Below are positions 61,782 through 64,000 of a stretch of 64,000 bases of DNA, piece by piece. Numbering within the stretch: position 1 is the stretch's first letter; each line of letters opens with the position of its first letter. This DNA comes from Strongyloides papillosus (taxonomy: Eukaryota; Nematoda; Chromadorea; Rhabditida; Strongyloididae), in contig SRSI01000050.1 in the NCBI GenBank assembly GCA_005656395.1, positions 4,092,001-4,156,000 on the forward strand. The letters are read 5' to 3'. A model generated the notes under the pieces. The model ran no database searches. It saw nothing but the letters and a program-made list of their open reading frames with translations, and was not told the DNA's origin. Position numbers and translations under genes: made by a program.

Positions 61782-64000
61782 TCATATATTTATTTCTCCC
61801 GTTTCATTATACAAAAATTGCAACAAATTATCAAAATACTCCTCATTATAAAAGGATGAATTTAGAAGAGGACTTGTTGATGAAGTATCAATATCATTAT
61901 TATCATCTCCTGATGGCATACCATTAACAAAAGATAAATATTTAGCATAATGTAACTGATATTGAATCCGTATTTTTTCCATATCTAATAGGATACCAGT
62001 ATTGAATGTTTTGTGGAAACCTTCATAAAATGCACACATCATCTGTGATTTAATTGTTGAAGATTCCTCATCAAATGATAAATGTTTTCGTAACATTAAT
62101 TTAAAATGTTTTTGTATTCTTGGGTCGTGTTTACATAACGGAACTTCGGTATTTTTAAATATTTTTTTAATATTTTTAAATGATGACATTTTCGATGTTC
62201 CTGAATCAGGGGGTGGTTTATCAATTAAATTTCCTTCCTCCATAAATTGATCACTAACAACAATTTCATCATAGTCATTCGATGTATGGTGTACTGAGAT
62301 ATCTGATAATGTAAAATATTGAAGACACATCTCATTTTTCCCAACTAAAATAAAAAGAAAAAAAAGGATATAATAAGAGTACAAAAAAGTATTTGTCTTA
62401 CTGTATGTCCAATATAATCCACACATATCATCAATATCTAGTTTAGGTCGACTTCCGTGATCACGTTTATATTGTAGGAACATGACTGATTGTTTTTTCT
62501 TTGAATGACCTAAACCTAATGAGTGTCCAATTTCATGGATAAGAACTTGAAGGAGATTAACACCTTCTTTACGAGAATTCTCAGATACCCAAAATTCATA
62601 GTCATCTAGATGAATATCACCATTTAACTTTAAATGGACTTGTTTGTTTGGAAAAAATGTATGAGCTAGAATATTTCCTTTGTTTGGTGATCCAGGACCA
62701 TCAAATGATTTCGAATCACCATGTTCACCTTCAGCAAATTTAATAACAATATCCGCATCACTCTCTCCCTCAGCTTCACTAAATGATAAGACAAACTTCT
62801 TTGGTACAGTATGTAATTTATGTTGTGATGACCATACGTGAAATGCCTTTTGAACAGTTTGCCTAAAATAGAAATAGATAAAAATTTACTAATCATTTAA
62901 TATTAAATATAATTTAAAAAATTACTAAGATATGGAAAGAAAAAACAATGCAAGATCAATTAAATTAAAAATTCTTAGTTTAAGAAGCAGTGTATTGTAA
63001 AAATCAAGTTTTCTGCTAATTACCATTTCAAGTTAGTAATCTTCTTAATATAAAATATAATTATTTCTAATGATAATTAGGTCATCATTATGCTACTCTA
63101 TATCTTTAAATATTTCTAAATGGCGATTAGGAAAATTATCAAAAACAATTGTCAATTAATATTGTCAGGTCCATCAATTAAGAGGCAAAAATGAAAAAGT
63201 GTAGAAGAGATTTTTGATATACATATATAATAATTGTACGATTGTAGAAATTTTTGTAAGAACTATACATACATATACATATATGTATACGGGTGAAATA
63301 TTTATAAGATATAATTTAAAAAAAATTTTTATATATGTTAATATAAAAATATATTTAAAAAAGGTATACCTTAAATCATTTCGTGTCATATCTTTGGTAT
63401 ATGATCCTATATACCATTTTAATGACAATTCACCGTCCTTAATTTTATTTTCCCATTTTGCAACAGTCTCTGAAAAAAAGTTTGATTAATTATTTGCAAT
63501 TAGTAAAAATTGGAATATTTTTATGTTTATTGATCAAAATGGAGACTTACGAAATCTTTTAGATCGCCTTTGAACGTGTGATTTGATAAAATCAGGATTA
63601 CCACAACGAGGTTTACCCATAGCATATATTGTTTCTAAATCAAGAGTTCCAGTAACATCCAATGAATTGAAATCTTGGAAACGTTTAATTGCATGTGAAA
63701 ATTCTTTAGTTGTTGGTAGAGAATTGTGAATATATCCATATAAATTAAGATAATTCTTAAATGGAGAAATTTTATGATAAATGAGTAAAAGATAAACCTA
63801 CAACAGCATTATATATATCAGGATTGTCTAATGATACAATATCATATTTAGTATTTGAATTTGGCAATTTTAAACCCATATTATCATTATTAAAATAATC
63901 TTCACCCATTCTTCGACTGTCAAAAGGAATACTATCCACTTCTTCATTAAGACAAACCAATATATATAGAATCCAAAGGTTGTTAAATAAGTATAAATTA
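61782..64000 (-). CDS. Matrix metalloprotease without hemopexin (5' partial)
   Basis: Exons complement(join(61782..62344,62402..62862,63370..63469,63551..63755,63802..>64000)), introns of 57, 507, 81 and 46 bp; about 509 residues visible. The start lies beyond the window; the frame at the edge reads a hydrophobic signal-like stretch (L-W-I-L-Y-I-L-V-C-L). The pro-domain has N-Y-L-N-L-Y-G-Y-I, the cysteine switch P-R-C-G-N-P-D-F and a furin-like R-R-S-K-R. The catalytic domain has H-G-D-S-K-S-F-D (structural zinc), the zinc site H-E-I-G-H-S-L-G-L-G-H, then S-V-M as Met-turn and D-I-D-D-M-C-G-L-Y. Instead of hemopexin repeats it has a ~190-residue tail of unknown fold. It corresponds to a nematode ZMP-type secreted zinc endopeptidase acting on extracellular matrix. 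Confidence 0.93.

Overview
This window is nuclear DNA of a nematode, most likely a Strongyloides-type (strongyloidid) worm. The evidence is very AT-rich DNA, many tiny introns (34-64 bp, GTAAGT-like donors and TTTTAG or TTTCAG acceptors), short protein-coding genes on both strands, and gene families typical of these worms: a CAP/SCP secreted protein, expanded CK1/TTBK-like kinases, a short SH2 tyrosine kinase, a Gly/Tyr-rich secreted protein and a matrix metalloprotease. The species is inferred, not proven. No rRNA, tRNA, CRISPR array or bacterial feature was seen.

Left part (0-12.9 kb): a survivin/BIR-1 gene converges on an unrecognised two-exon gene with a LOTUS-like segment. A WNK kinase, a CAP-domain secreted protein, a Gly/Tyr-rich secreted protein and a divergent CCDC174/DCAF13 pair follow. 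A cyclophilin A gene at 13.8 kb lies downstream of a perfect three-unit heat-shock element and a TATA box. Between 15.5 and 20.3 kb three plus-strand genes sit close together: an acidic orphan, a CK1-like kinase and an S/T-P-rich orphan.

Middle (21-45.8 kb): mdt-15 (Mediator 15) and ddx-23 (Prp28 helicase) lie head to tail on the minus strand. Both carry apparent one-base frame disruptions, two in ddx-23 and one in mdt-15. ddx-23 also has a 2.9-kb intron in a landscape of ~45-bp introns. Part of that intron is repeated, diverged and in direct orientation, about 3.2 kb upstream of the gene. A 6.4-kb gene-poor stretch follows, then a TTBK-like kinase, an SLC6 transporter, an EF-hand protein and a Mn-type CDF transporter.

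Right part (46-64 kb): cyk-4 (MgcRacGAP), a compact WASP (wsp-1), an intronless Fps/Fer-like SH2 tyrosine kinase, Musashi (msi-1) with about 6 kb of upstream non-coding DNA, and a matrix metalloprotease whose 5' end runs off the window. Several genes serve cytokinesis and the cytoskeleton (survivin, CYK-4, WASP) or RNA handling (DDX23, DCAF13, CCDC174, Musashi), but nothing suggests they form a functional cluster.

Exon structures were assembled by hand from open frames, splice signals and family homology. No transcript evidence was available.
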